Part shown: one piece after another, positions 45,090-55,260 of the stretch
Numbering within the stretch: the stretch's first letter is position 1
Layout: every line of letters starts with the position of its first letter
DNA from: Tupaia tana
Lineage: Eukaryota; Chordata; Mammalia; Scandentia; Tupaiidae
Assembly: GCA_026018925.1 (NCBI GenBank)
Contig: JAKSZU010000020.1
Span: forward strand, 40,763,112 to 40,827,111
Length of the DNA stretch: 64,000 nt
Direction of reading: 5' to 3'
Notes under the pieces: model-generated
The model's input: the letters and a program-made list of their open reading frames with translations, nothing else
What the model was told of the DNA's origin: nothing
Databases searched by the model: none
Translations under genes and position numbers: made by a program

Positions 45090-45669
45090 CTGTATAGGCA
45101 AAACAGATCAATGGAACAGAATAGAAAACCAAGAAACAGACCCAAATGTATGTGAGGATTGGTTCTATGGTAAGCATCAAATCAAAAGACAAAGGCAGAT
45201 TTTAAAATAAATGGTGTCTGACTAACTGGAAAAAGGTAGAAGCTGGATCAATATTTCACAGCACACCAGGGTAAACTTCTACTGGAGCGAAGATTAAGTG
45301 CAGAAAATAAGGGCGTAAAATTACTGGAAGAATAATAGAACTCCTTTATAATCTTAGAGTATTGAAGAGCTTTCTAACTGATGAAAAAATCCAGAAATCA
45401 TGAAATTAAAGACTGACAAACACATCTACATAAAAACCTAAAAACTCCTGTGTGGTGGGGGATAGGGGAAGAAAGAAAAAGTAGAATCTACAAAGTGAAA
45501 AAACAAAAACAAAAACAAATCAGAAAAAGGAGTGACTAGAAAAAGAAAATTACAACTCATTTCACAAAGACACAATCACCCTAATACATAATTAGTTCCT
45601 ATAAATCAAAAAGATCAATAATTCAATAGAAAAATTACCCATTTTCAAAAAGAAAAAAAATACAAATGG
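45090..45669 (+). mobile_element. Second old L1 fragment (ORF2), part 1
   Basis: Begins with 'agatcaatggaacagaatag', an ORF2 position upstream of where the previous fragment begins, so this is a separate insertion in the same orientation. Continues with 'gcagaaaataagggcgtaaa' and ends 'aaaaaatacaaatggc', where a SINE interrupts. Confidence 0.85.
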
Positions 45670-45927
45670 CTTTTTTTTTTTTTTAATTTTTGCTATAGGG
45701 CCTATGTGCTTGCCAGGGAAAGACACAGAGAAAGAGAGCATGAAAGTGAGAAATCACCTCCCGGGGTGATGGCCACACCTCAATCCCTTCTCTAGTATCC
45801 TCTCAGGATTTTGGGCATGCACATACACGTGCCCAGCATGATTTTCAAGTCACCTGGTGCAGGATTTGAACCATGACATCAGCCATATGGGATCCAGCTG
45901 CCTTAACCCTATGCTACCTGATGACCC
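45670..45927 (-). mobile_element. tRNA SINE type C inside L1
   Basis: T-run, 'tttttgctatagggcctatg', B-box complement 'aggatttgaaccatg', head complement 'atgctacctgatgaccc'. L1 resumes directly after it. Confidence 0.88.
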
Positions 45928-45984
45928 ACAAGGCTTTTAAGCATACAAAAAAATGTTCAACCTCACTTATAATAAAAGAAGTAC
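45928..45984 (+). mobile_element. Second L1 fragment, part 2
   Basis: 'acaaaaaaatgttcaacctc' then ACTTATAATAAAAG continues the ORF2 sequence between the two SINEs. Confidence 0.8.
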
Positions 45985-46198
45985 GGGGCCAGCAGGTTGC
46001 ATGGTGATTAAGGGTGCTGGATTCCCTCATGATTGACCATGGTTCAAGTTCCAGACGTGGTGGCTTGTCTTCTCACTTTCTCTCTTTCTCTCTTTCTTTG
46101 TCCCACTCTGGTCAAATTAAAATAAATAAATAAATAAATAAATAAATAAAATTAAAAGCCAAAATGAAGATCAATACAAACTTAAATAAAAGAAGTGC
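45971..46198 (+). mobile_element. tRNA SINE type B inside L1 with target-site duplication
   Basis: Head GGGGCCAGCAGGTTGCATGG, 'tggttcaagttccagacg', CT-rich part, 'ggtcaaattaaaataaataa' tail. Flanked by AATAAAAGAAGTAC and AATAAAAGAAGTGC. Confidence 0.9.
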
Positions 46199-46930
46199 AA
46201 GTTATAGATGCAATGATATACCCAATTTTCACCTATCAGATTTGCACATACCCAAAATATACTTGTTTACAGAAGTTGTAGAAAAAGAAGCACTCTTAAT
46301 CATTGCTGGTAGGAATACAAAATATATCCGTATGAACGGCAATGTGGTATTTTCTATTAATGTTACTAATACTATCTTTTATTCTTGCCCATCCCGTTCT
46401 CAGCATTTTTCCTACAAATAGGTTTGCACACATACAGAAATGACATGTGTATGTATGGCGGTATTGTTTAACAGCAAAGGACTGGAAACCATCCAAATGT
46501 CCCGTGATACAAAGCTGGTTAGATCTAATGGCCCTCTATACCATAAAATACCAGGAAGCTCTCCATGGACATATTTGGAAAAGTCTATATTCTAATCCAT
46601 ACCATTGATTTTGTCTAAATAAATGTGCCAGCAGAGAGGAAGGGACAAATAGGCTAGGCACGGAGGGTTTAGGGTGGCAGAAATCCTCTGCACCATACTG
46701 GAATGGTAGACACCTGCCTTTGCACTTTTGTCTAGACCCACAGAATGTACATCAACGTAAACCCTCACCAGCTCTGGGTTTGGGTGATGACGATGGCATC
46801 GCAGGCTCGTCCACTCTGATGTGAGACGTTGGCAGCTGGGGTGGCTATGCATGTATGTGGGCAAGGGTACATGAGAAATCTCTGTATCTTCCTCTCAATT
46901 TGCTGTGAACCTAAAATTGCTCTAAAAAAA
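46185..46930 (+). mobile_element. Second L1 fragment, part 3 (3' end)
   Basis: 'ccaattttcacctatcagat', 'cttaatcattgctggtagga' and 'gactggaaaccatccaaatg' continue ORF2/3' UTR. 46,640-46,930, with 'tgtatcttcctctcaatttg' and 'ctgtgaacctaaaattgctc', is an old L1-type 3' UTR ending in A-rich sequence. Confidence 0.75.
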
Positions 46931-47220
46931 GATCTTTAGGGACTGGCAGTTGGCGTAATGGCTATGTCGCTGGACTTCCGTGTAGTCGACTATGGTTGGA
47001 GTCCCAGACTGGTGGCTTAAACTCATACCAGGTGCATGTGAGTGCGTGCCCAAGATCCGAGAGGAGAATGGAGGAGAAGGGATTGCGGTGTGACCAACCT
47101 CCCTGGGGGTGATTTCTCACTTTGTCTCTCTGTCTCTCTCTGTCTTTCTGGTGAGCACATGTGCCCTATAGCAAAAGCCTCTCAAAAAAAGAAAAAAAAG
47201 AAGAAGAAAAAAAGATCTTT
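46924..47220 (+). mobile_element. tRNA SINE type A
   Basis: Element about 46,938-47,205 with 'ttggcgtaatggctatgtcg' and 'tatagcaaaagcctctc'. Flanked by AAAAAAAGATCTTTA on both sides. Confidence 0.92.
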
Positions 47221-47221
47221 A

Positions 47222-47223
<2 letters not shown>

Positions 47224-47261
<38 letters not shown>

Positions 47262-47462
47262 AAAGATGAGCCAGCAGGTGGCGTGGTGGTTAAGGGTCCT
47301 GTACTCCCACATGGCTGACCACAGTTTGCATCCCAGACCTGGTCACTTGCTTTCTCGCTTTTCTTCTCTCTCTCTCTCTGTCCCTCTGTAGTCAAATTAA
47401 AATAAACAAATAAAGTTAAATAAAATGATTCTTTTAAACACACACACACACACACACACACA
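47224..47462 (+). mobile_element. tRNA SINE type B between two (CA)n tracts
   Basis: (CA)n at 47,224-47,260, SINE about 47,266-47,438 (GCCAGCAGGTGGCGTGGTGG head, 'gtcaaattaaaataaacaaa' tail), then (CA)n at 47,440-47,462. Confidence 0.88.
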
Positions 47463-47573
47463 AGTGCCTAATAATGTACACAGTGTGTTGACGTCTGGGT
47501 AAGAAGAAAACAAGGAATATATGCTTGCATTTGCTCGCATTTTTGAAAAGACACCTATAACTGTGCCTGGAAA

Positions 47574-47785
47574 AATGACTGGCCCAGTGCAGTGGGAGCA
47601 CAAGTGCCCGGCAAGGCTGGAGGCTGTGTCTGACCACAGGTTCAGACCCTGGGTCAGCCTGAGAACACACCAGGGACACACCAAGATCCTGAGACGCTGG
47701 AAGGCTGGGAAAGGGGCCACAGAGTGGGCAGACTGTCATGGGTGTCTCTCTCCCCCTCGTGTGTGCTATCATTTAAAAGCATATA
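47574..47785 (+). mobile_element. tRNA-headed SINE type E
   Basis: 'agtgcagtgggagcacaagt', 'ggcaaggctggaggctgtg' and B-box-like 'caggttcagaccctgg'. The same head occurs in reverse at 335-645. Confidence 0.7.
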
Positions 47786-47789
47786 TACG

Positions 47790-48235
47790 GGAAGGGGAAT
47801 CCGACGACCGGGTGAGTGGGGTACACGGGCGGGAACAAGGGTTCTCAGTGTACGCTTTTTCACAGTGCTTTGATTTTTGAACAATGTGAAAGTACTGTTT
47901 GTTTTTAAAATGAAACAAATTTAATACCTAATGGTGCAGATTCATTGGTGTTGACAGAGAAAGATTTTCAAAATGGATTTGGTTTCTAAAGTAGGTCACC
48001 AGGAGTGTATTTAGGATAATCCCAATCTTGGGTTAAAAACATCTATCTGTACGGTTCTTTTCATATAGATTCAGAAATAGAAAAGTCTTGAAAGATACAC
48101 TGCAACATATTAATAGTAGTTTTCTCTAGTTGGGGTTTAGGATTATTCCATTTTCATTATTCTTTCATCTACATTTTCTAATTTTTGTAAAATAATCATC
48201 TTAATCTATAATTACAAAAAAAAAGAGAAAACTTA
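47790..48235 (+). mobile_element. Old L1 3' UTR
   Basis: 'gctttgatttttgaacaatg', GTAGTTTTCTCTAGTTGGGG, 'ttccattttcattattcttt' and an A-run at 48,217 match the layout of L1M-type 3' UTRs. Confidence 0.6.
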
Positions 48236-48345
48236 CCTCAAACAAGTATGAAGGAAAATAATAACCCAGAAGAGATATTTGCAACATGATAAAGAATTTA
48301 ATGTCTTAACATTTAAAGAATTCTTATCCAAAAAAAGAAGAAAAG

Positions 48346-48590
48346 TGGGCCAGCCAGTGGCGTAGTGACTGGGGCAGCTGGCTCCCACAGGTCTGACTAT
48401 GCAGCCCAAGTACAGAAACTGCAGTTGAAAAACGCCAGGCACGTGTGCGTGCGTGCCCAAAATCCCAGGAGGAGAATGGAGGAGAAGGGATTGTGGTACG
48501 GCCGTCCCTCCTGAAGGTTGCTTTCTCACTTTCCCTCTCTCTGTCTGTCTCCAGCAAATGTGTGCACCCTATGGAATAATTACCAAAAAA
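48346..48590 (+). mobile_element. tRNA SINE type C
   Basis: 'gggccagccagtggcgtagt', 'gtgcgtgcccaaaatccca', GGAATAATTACCAAAAAA end. Confidence 0.82.
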
Positions 48591-48591
48591 A

Positions 48592-48770
48592 GAGGGGGAC
48601 AGCAAGTGGCATGGTGGTTAAGGCATCGGACTCCCACATGGCTGACCACAGTTTGAGTCCTGGACCTGGTGACTTGCTTTCTCACTTTCCCTTTCACTCT
48701 CTGTCTCTCTCTGGTCACATTTGAAAAATAATAATAATAACAAATAAAATTAAAGAAGTAATTCTTTAAA
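48592..48770 (+). mobile_element. tRNA SINE type B at the tail of a type C
   Basis: Starts 'gggggacagcaagtggcatg' directly after the A-rich end of the previous SINE. B box 'gtttgagtcctggacc', CT-rich segment, ATAATAATAA tail. Confidence 0.88.
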
Positions 48771-49435
48771 GATAACGATTAAAAAAAACACGCTAGGAAA
48801 GCCTACAAATAGACAACAATAAAATAAACAAATGTACACTTACACAATGTATTACTTGAAAGTAATAAAATGATGACAATGAACACTGTTTAATGAACAA
48901 GGATAGCCACCACATATCAAGGAAAATCAGGTTAGGAGAATATTGTTTTAATTTTAAAAAACAGATATTATTTAAAGTGTGTATTTATGTATAAATATAT
49001 ACACATTTATTAATTTACAAATAAAACCTGTGAGGATAGGCACTGAACGGAATAAAATATTCCTGAATGGTAAAATTACAGGTGTTTTTTTTTTATTTTA
49101 TGCTTTTCTGCAGAGTGAAATGATTACTTGTAAAGATAAAGTAAAATATTATTTATAACATTGCCTTGTGAAAAAGTTAGCCACAAGTAAATTCCTCACA
49201 TTGTATTTAATAATACAAAACTGAAAGCAAACTAAATCTATAACAACACATTAAAAATGACATGAGGTCCATGGATAATTTCATTCACCAATAATTACCT
49301 TATAGGAAAATATTTATTAGTGTGAATGATTCATGGTATATGAAGAAATAATACTATGCTTATACAAAGCAGTGTGGATAAGACGACTCAATTTTTAAAG
49401 AAATAAAAATGTATCTCTTGGAAAAACTTGAGGAG
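48771..49435. other. AT-rich DNA, unidentified
   Basis: Probably old LINE-derived sequence, but I cannot place it. No gene. Confidence 0.35.
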
Positions 49436-49460
49436 GATACCCACCAAGCTTTGTTCACTG

Positions 49461-49490
49461 TGGGTCCCCTGCCAGGGTACAGGGGACCCA
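49461..49490. other. Perfect 11-bp inverted repeat
   Basis: Arms TGGGTCCCCTG and CAGGGGACCCA separated by 8 bases. Confidence 0.75.
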
Positions 49491-49507
49491 GCTTAGTCCC
49501 AGGCCCG

Positions 49508-49679
49508 CTCTGGGCTGTCAGCAGGGCTGGCAGGTGGCTCAGTGGTAATGCCGGGCTCTGTGACGCTGGCCCACATGGGGGTCCCAGGTCTCCCTGTACA
49601 CACAAAGTGCCTGTTATCCGGGCCGCCTGGGCTGGGACAGATCACCTGCAAAGGCCCTGTTGGGGATGGCGCTCGCGCT

Positions 49680-49710
<31 letters not shown>

Positions 49711-49745
49711 TAAAGAAGGAAAACAAAAACTTTCAAAACTAACAG
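49508..49745 (+). mobile_element. tRNA-headed SINE type D
   Basis: 'caggtggctcagtggtaatg' as A box region, CT repeats at 49,677-49,711, then AAGAAGGAAAAC. Same layout as 33,942. Confidence 0.7.
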
Positions 49746-50300
49746 AGAAGAAAGAAGGAAGGAGCCGCTCGCTGCAAGGTGGGATGACTCTCAGGACCCT
49801 GCTCTAAGAGGGCCAGGATGAAGAGGGAGGCTCTGAGGCCCAGGCAGCCTGCAGGCCCTTATGGCTCCCAAGAATCTATTGCAATTGCCTTGTAACGTCT
49901 TCGCCCTTAGTCCCTGCCCTATCCAACCCACCTTCCAACCCCCTGCCACCCTTCTGGAAACACAGCTAATTATTGTATTTCTGGGATCCAAACATTTTAT
50001 CCCGAATCAGTACTTCTTAAACTTTACTGCTGAACACACCAACAGCAGACAAAAGAAATGCCTTAAGTTCCCTCAGGGGACTGCGTGGCCCGAGGCTCCT
50101 GCCAGCACACCCAAGCTTTCTTTGAAGTCGCCTGTTTTCTCTGAAAAATTCATGAGAATTTTGCATTCTACTCCATGATATATCTGAGTTTCTTCGAATA
50201 TGACGATGTTTAAAATTATTCACCTCAAAGAAAATTGATGCTCCTAAAAGAAACAGCCTGCTTGTCCAGCAGCGTTAGTATCTGCCTTGGAGAAGTACCC
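49746..50300. other. Single-copy DNA
   Basis: No feature recognised. Confidence 0.35.
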
Positions 50301-50307
50301 ACGGGAT

Positions 50308-50445
50308 AAAATCCCACATGGCCAGCCAGGGTTCGAGTCCTGGACCTGGTGGCTTGCTTTCTCACTTTCTCTCTCACTCTCTCTCATTCTGTACCTCTCT
50401 GGTCAAAACAAAATCAATAAATTAAATTAAATTTTTAAAAAATCC
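50308..50445 (+). mobile_element. tRNA SINE type B, 5' truncated
   Basis: Starts in the middle of the tRNA-like head ('aatcccacatggccagccag'), B box 'ggttcgagtcctggacc', tail AAAATCAATAAATTAAATTAAA. Confidence 0.85.
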
Positions 50446-50570
50446 CAACTCCTGACACTCGAGGTCTTTGCAGTCTGGCCCTCACACACCTTTCTGCTTT
50501 TCTCCCATTCCCCTGCACCCACTCCACCTCAGGTACCTGGACTGTCACTCCTGGCACGCCATCTTCTTCC
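50446..50570 (+). mobile_element. L2 LINE fragment
   Basis: 'gcagtctggccctcacacac' and CTTCTCGGGGGACTGC region resemble L2. Weak. Confidence 0.4.
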
Positions 50571-50764
50571 CAGCTTCTCGGGGGACTGCATTTCCTACCT
50601 GTTGACAACCTACCATCCCTACAGGCCTCAAGAGGGATCTAGCAGCACCTTCCACGCCTCCCACATCCCTGACCGCCCCGACAGATACGGTGTGAGAGGG
50701 AGTAAGGGGCCATAAAAACAGTTCACGCTTTGAATCAGAAGGCTGGTTCGCAAATTCTGGCTCC

Positions 50765-50960
50765 AGCTCTTTTATTTTTTTAATGAGAGCAAACACAGGA
50801 GTGGTGGGGAGAATGAGAGAGAGGTATTTCCACAGAGTCTGGCCACAGCCTCCCAGTTAGCAGGGATCACAGGTGTGCACACCTGCCCTGTCGAGTGTGG
50901 GCCAGAAACTGAACCACGGCCTCATCTGCCACGCAGTGGCTCCTCCCCCTTACACCACTG
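50765..50960 (-). mobile_element. tRNA/7SL composite retroposon, unit 1
   Basis: On the minus strand a tRNA-like head (50,960 to about 50,895) is followed by 'caggtgtgcacacctgtgat' then CCCTGCTAACTGGGAGGCTGTGGCCAG, close to the 7SL/Alu 5' domain. Ends in a T-run complement at 50,771. Confidence 0.7.
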
Positions 50961-51190
50961 TACCTGGGCCTGGGCTCCAACTTTCATTTCTCTCTGTCAG
51001 TGAGAGAGAGCAGGAGGGTAGGTATTTGGGACGGTTTCTTGCAGTCAGCTGCCCTGGCCTCGCAGTTAGCTGGACGACAGGTGCACACCGCAGTACCTGG
51101 CCTGTTCAGGTTGGGCTGGGATCCAACCCAGGCCTCTCGTATGGCCTCCGCCTCACACAGGAACACCACCACGTGCACCCCCGCAGCTCA
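50961..51190 (-). mobile_element. tRNA/7SL composite retroposon, unit 2
   Basis: On the minus strand: tRNA-like head with 'cctgggttggatcccagc' as B box, then 'ggtactgcggtgtgcacctg' and TCGTCCAGCTAACTGCGAGGCCAG, a 7SL-like segment. Head-to-tail with unit 1. Confidence 0.7.
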
Positions 51191-51865
51191 GCCCCTACTC
51201 CTAACAGTGCACAAATTGCGCAACTTCTAGATCTCATTGTAAAGTGCAAAATCCTTCCGCTTCCCTCAGAGGGCTGCTACAGGATTAACTGAGACTCGAG
51301 CAGTGGGGCAGCGCCTACCACTCGCTCCCTTTCTCTCCCCAGACCCCATGGCACTTTATTCCCTCCATTCATGGAAAGAGCGCACAGTCTTCTTCTCATA
51401 ATGGCTCTTTTCCCCCAAACAGATCCGTGGTTCCCCAATGTCCCAAGAAGCTTCTTGTATTACCCACACGATCCCATGGCATGAAAGATTTTTATTATTA
51501 AATCAAACACATTTATGAAATAACAGCCCGCTGCTCTAAGTTCTTGATCCTATTAAGCTTTTTGAATAGTGAGAATGTTCCCGTCTTTCCTCTCAGACCG
51601 AACTCTGGGGACTTGCAGCAGGGAGCCACCCACCACGGCCATAAACACCTGAGGTCCCAGCTCCGTCTCCGCGCTTCCCACAGCACCCTACTCAGCCTGG
51701 CTTCCAGCCCTCCTAGGAACTGCTTGTGGCACAAACAAAGAGGTTCACACACATGACGGGGGGAGCCCTCTCCAAATGAGCCGGGTGGGCGTGCAGAAAG
51801 CCTTCATTGTTGTGGGAGGCAGAGGTGGAGGCAAGCCCTTCTTCCTCCCCGCCCACCCGGAGCAG
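51191..51865. other. Single-copy DNA
   Basis: No feature recognised. Confidence 0.35.
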
Positions 51866-51867
51866 CA

Positions 51868-52170
51868 CCCCCAATTACACCAGCTGGCCTCCAACTTCTG
51901 TGTGCGGGCCAATTAAAAAGCACCCTCTCTTCAGTGTCTGGAAACTCCTGCAAGGAAAGTTTGCTGCCCAAAGTTGGCTTTTGACTAGCGTCTTAATAAG
52001 AGGCCTCAGCAGGCCGTGGCTGGAGAGACAATGTCACTTAAAGGAGCAGCTTGAAGCGGCAGTTAGGAGAAGAATTATTTTAATGAGTACATTTCCTTTC
52101 AATTGTATGGGAATATCAAGATCCCATTAGAATGGGGAAGCAATTAGAACTAATAAAGATGAATGCACCA
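51868..52170. promoter_or_regulatory. Candidate developmental enhancer (conserved noncoding element)
   Basis: A repeat-free 300-bp block with at least six homeodomain-type words: CAATTAC (near 51,872), CAATTAA (51,911), CTTAATAAG (51,993), 'aattattttaatga' (52,072), CAATTAG (52,140) and CTAATAAAG (52,151). It sits between GC-rich flanks. Function is inferred from motif density and lack of repeats. Confidence 0.4.
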
Positions 52171-53270
52171 AGCTCGGTGCGCGCGGAATAACAAGCAGCC
52201 AACAAAGGGGCTCCGGAGAGCCGCTCTAATCCGAGCGAGGGGGGCCAGCGGAGGGGAAGCGGCTCTGTTCAGCTGCTCAAAGCCTTGGTCCTGCACATTC
52301 TGATCACGGCCAGCAAATGGCGAGAGCTGGGTGTCGGAGGTGGGAGTTCCCGCCCCACCCCCACCCCCGCCCTCTTGGGGACGAAGATGGGCGGCTGGCA
52401 GCCCCTTGGCAACAGCCATTCAGACCAGGCCCTGGCTGCTGGCCAGCCTCTCGCCTGCCCCTAGCACTGGGCCTCATTGTGCCCAGGTGGCAAACGCCTT
52501 CCCACCAACTCTCCTTCGAGGTGTAGAGCGGGGGTGGGACAGCATGGGAGGGAGCACGGGAGAGTGAGCCGGGGGCCCTCTGCCCCTCATCTCTCCCGTC
52601 CCCGGCTGGCCAGGGTCTGGTGTTATGTTACAGACGCTGGTGAGTCACAGGCAGCCTGACACAGGAGTACTGTTGCTTACACAATTACTCTTCAAACAGT
52701 AACAAACAATTTTCATGACCCAAGTCCGATCGAATCATCCGCCCAGCCATTGGCCTCCGTCGCAGCCTCGCAGACAGGACTTCACTCTGGACATCACTGG
52801 GCTTCATTTCCCCGGGCCTGGAGATGCAGGACGGCTCCCGCTCTGATCCCGCCTGAGTCAGGCCGGCTGCGTGGCTGCCAAGCCGGTCAGGAGAAACGGG
52901 GGAGACACAGGCGCACGCAGTGGGGCCCGCGCGGATATGGGGGGGCCTGCTACTTAGCACCTGTGTGAAGAAAGCAATCAAGAGTTTGGAGGACCCTGGT
53001 GCCAAGTTTAGAAGAAATCCAACAAGATAACCCTGGCTCTCCACAGAGTATTCCCTGGCCTCGGCTGGAGCGTCAGTACTTGACATTTCTTTATTTAATC
53101 TTTTTTGGCCAGACAATTTTTTCAACCAGGAATGTGTAAACTCATGCCGAAATGTCTGTATGGGAGGCCAGCCACGCTCGTTACTGGAATTTTTTCTACC
53201 ACTTCTCTTAAATAAAAAGAAAAAAATCTTCTTCAGCATCTATATTTATTTCTTAAGGTAGGGCACTTTA
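52171..53270. other. Single-copy DNA
   Basis: GC-rich to about 52,620, then AT-richer. A minus-strand frame of 184 codons (52,685-53,239) has no known domain and begins with a Phe/Lys-rich homopolymer-like run, so it is not called as a gene. 52,625-53,250 has no recognised repeats and may include further conserved DNA. Confidence 0.35.
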
Positions 53271-53274
53271 AAAG

Positions 53275-53420
53275 AATGTTTACATTTCTAATCTTACGTG
53301 AACCTCAAAATAACCTTGTGGGCATGGGCAAAGCAGGGGGCATCAGGCCTGAAGACGAGAACGTGGTGGCTCAGAGAAGTTCGAGTCCTGGCAAGGTCAC
53401 GGGTTAGGTGAGTCATGACC
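53275..53420 (-). mobile_element. MIR SINE, reverse orientation
   Basis: 'tacgtgaacctcaaaataac', GAAGACGAGAACGTGGTGGCTCAGAG and 'aaggtcacgggttaggtga'. Confidence 0.7.
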
Positions 53421-53533
53421 TCACTCGGCGCTGTGCTGGGATACTTCCCCACACCTTCAGAGTGCTAGACATTCCAGAGTAGTCGCCCTGCAGTTCTGCG
53501 TGTCCAGGGACTGCTCCACCCTTCCACATATGC

Positions 53534-53915
53534 AGTCTTCAAAAAGTGTATGGAAAATGCGTATTTGAAACAACTACGCATAGATTTCACAAACAACTTT
53601 ACACCAGAATAGAGTCACCCTGTAATTCCACTTTCCCATGGACTGAGTTTTGTTGTTTTAATTTGCTACAGGGCGTGTGTTCTCCAGAGACAGAGAGAAA
53701 GTGAGAAGTTACTCCCCCAACAGGGGTAACCATGCTGCAAGTCCTTCTTCTCTATTCTCTTCTTGGGATTTTGGGCACGCACGCACATGCACCTAGGGTG
53801 TCTTTCAAGTCACCGGTCCAGGACTCAAACCATGCAGTAGGCCGTGTGGGATACAGCTGCCTTACCCTCCATGCCACCTGGCTGGCGCTCCATGAACTTT
53901 TTTAAGTACTCTCAT
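53534..53915 (+). mobile_element. Short inverted-repeat DNA element (MITE copy 1), split by a SINE
   Basis: Left terminus 'cttcaaaaagtgtatggaaa' and right terminus 'tccatgaacttttttaagta' are inverted repeats. Interior words 'aactacgcatagatttcac' and 'gtaattccactttc' are shared with the reversed copy at 39,719. Without the SINE it is about 145 bp. Confidence 0.7.
53652..53888 (-). mobile_element. tRNA SINE type C inside the MITE
   Basis: 'tttgctacagggcgtgtgtt', 'tctattctcttcttgggatt', head complement 'ccatgccacctggctggc'. The sequence CCATG(G)AACT either side may be its target-site duplication. Confidence 0.85.
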
Positions 53916-54057
53916 ACTAAACTGTACTAAGAATTGTGGGCTTTCAAAGATTCTAGCCTACAAACAATCTTCGCTCACGAAGGCTCCCACCTAATTGTCA
54001 TTAAAATAGCAAGATTTCTGTTTACCATCCTCCCAACCAAAGCGATATACCTTTCTT

Positions 54058-54305
54058 TTTCTTTTTTTTTTCTTTGAAAGAGATTTTTGCTATCGGATGC
54101 ATGTATTTGCTGGAGAGACAGAAAAAAAAAAAAGAAATCACTCCCGGGGGGATGGCCATGCCACGATCCCTTCTCTTCTGATCTCCTCTTGGGATTTTGG
54201 GCATTCACACACAAGTGCCTGGCATGAGTCCTGGGTCAGGAACTCGAACCGCGGTCAACTACATGAGAGTCCAAGGACATAACCATTACGCCATCCTCTG
54301 GTCCC
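54058..54305 (-). mobile_element. tRNA SINE type A, reverse orientation
   Basis: T-run, 'tttttgctatcggatgcatg', B-box complement 'aactcgaaccgcggtc', head complement 'cgccatcctctggtcccc'. Confidence 0.9.
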
Positions 54306-55160
54306 CTTCTTTCTTCCCTTTCAATAGCTTAGCTGAGGATTGTTTTAAAAGGCTGCCTGTCCAGCACCTGGTAGGCACAACCAAAATGGGGAAAATGACT
54401 GTTTAGGTCACTTCCAGTATAACATGGTAGCACCTATGGATTGGCAAGTGGTAAAGCAAAGTCCGTTCGCTTTTCACACCCCACACAACCTCCCATACCT
54501 GACGGTCTGTTTGTTTCATTTTATTTTTACCGTCCTAAATTATTAGGCATCAATTTTACAAACGTTTCTTGTATTAGCAGTAACAGTGGCATCGGAGAGT
54601 ATGCGCCTTCTCCAAGCTGCACAACAAGAATCACCGAGAGCCTGGTGTAACTGGTGGCCCTCTCCAAAGACACGGTTCTGCAGGCCTGTAGGTGTCAGTC
54701 CATGTGCCTGCCTGCACTCGTGGCCTGGTCTGGTGCCCCACTGCATATCGGGGTTTCTTCTGATAGCTTTAAGGAATGGATCAATGAGGTAACCTCAAAG
54801 AATCTGTACGTGGAGTCTTCACCCACCCAGGAAGAATTCAGGACTCCAAGAGCCCCACAGTGGCGTCCAGCTCGTGCCTCTGCAGCACACTGGAGGCTTC
54901 GAGCAAACCTGAGCTGGTTGACACCTGGTGGACAGGCTTGCCACAGGTGGCACCCCTGGGGACTGGGCGTTGTCCCTCACGATGCAGGACTCCTGAACAT
55001 GACACGACCTTGCTCTGCCTTACATCCCAGTCTGTGCGCTTTGTCCAGCCAGGTGGGCGGGAACCTGTGGAGCTGGACCGTCAGAAGAAAGCGCATCCCG
55101 TCGCACTGCTTCGTCCTCCGTAGATCCTGAACGTACTGAACTCTCACCACACAGCAGGCA
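54306..55160. other. Single-copy DNA
   Basis: Possible MER5-like trace near 54,590-54,660 (CAAGAATCACCGAGAGCCTGG). No gene supported. Confidence 0.35.
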
Positions 55161-55260
55161 GGGCGAGCTCGGAGGGGGCGGGGCGAGCTCGGAGGGGGCG
55201 GGGCGAGCTCGGAGGAGGCGGGGCGAGCTCGGAGGAGGCGGGGCGAGCTCGGAGGAGGCA
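55161..55260. repeat. Minisatellite: five 20-bp units
   Basis: Units GGGCGAGCTCGGAGGRGGCG repeat exactly every 20 bp. The first two have GGGGGG, the last three GGAGG. Because 20 is not a multiple of 3, apparent peptides cycle through three frames and are not evidence of coding. Confidence 0.97.

Noticed and set aside
52685..53239. 184-codon frame on the minus strand
   Set aside because: No recognisable domain and a homopolymer-like N-terminus. Conservation would be needed to take it up again.
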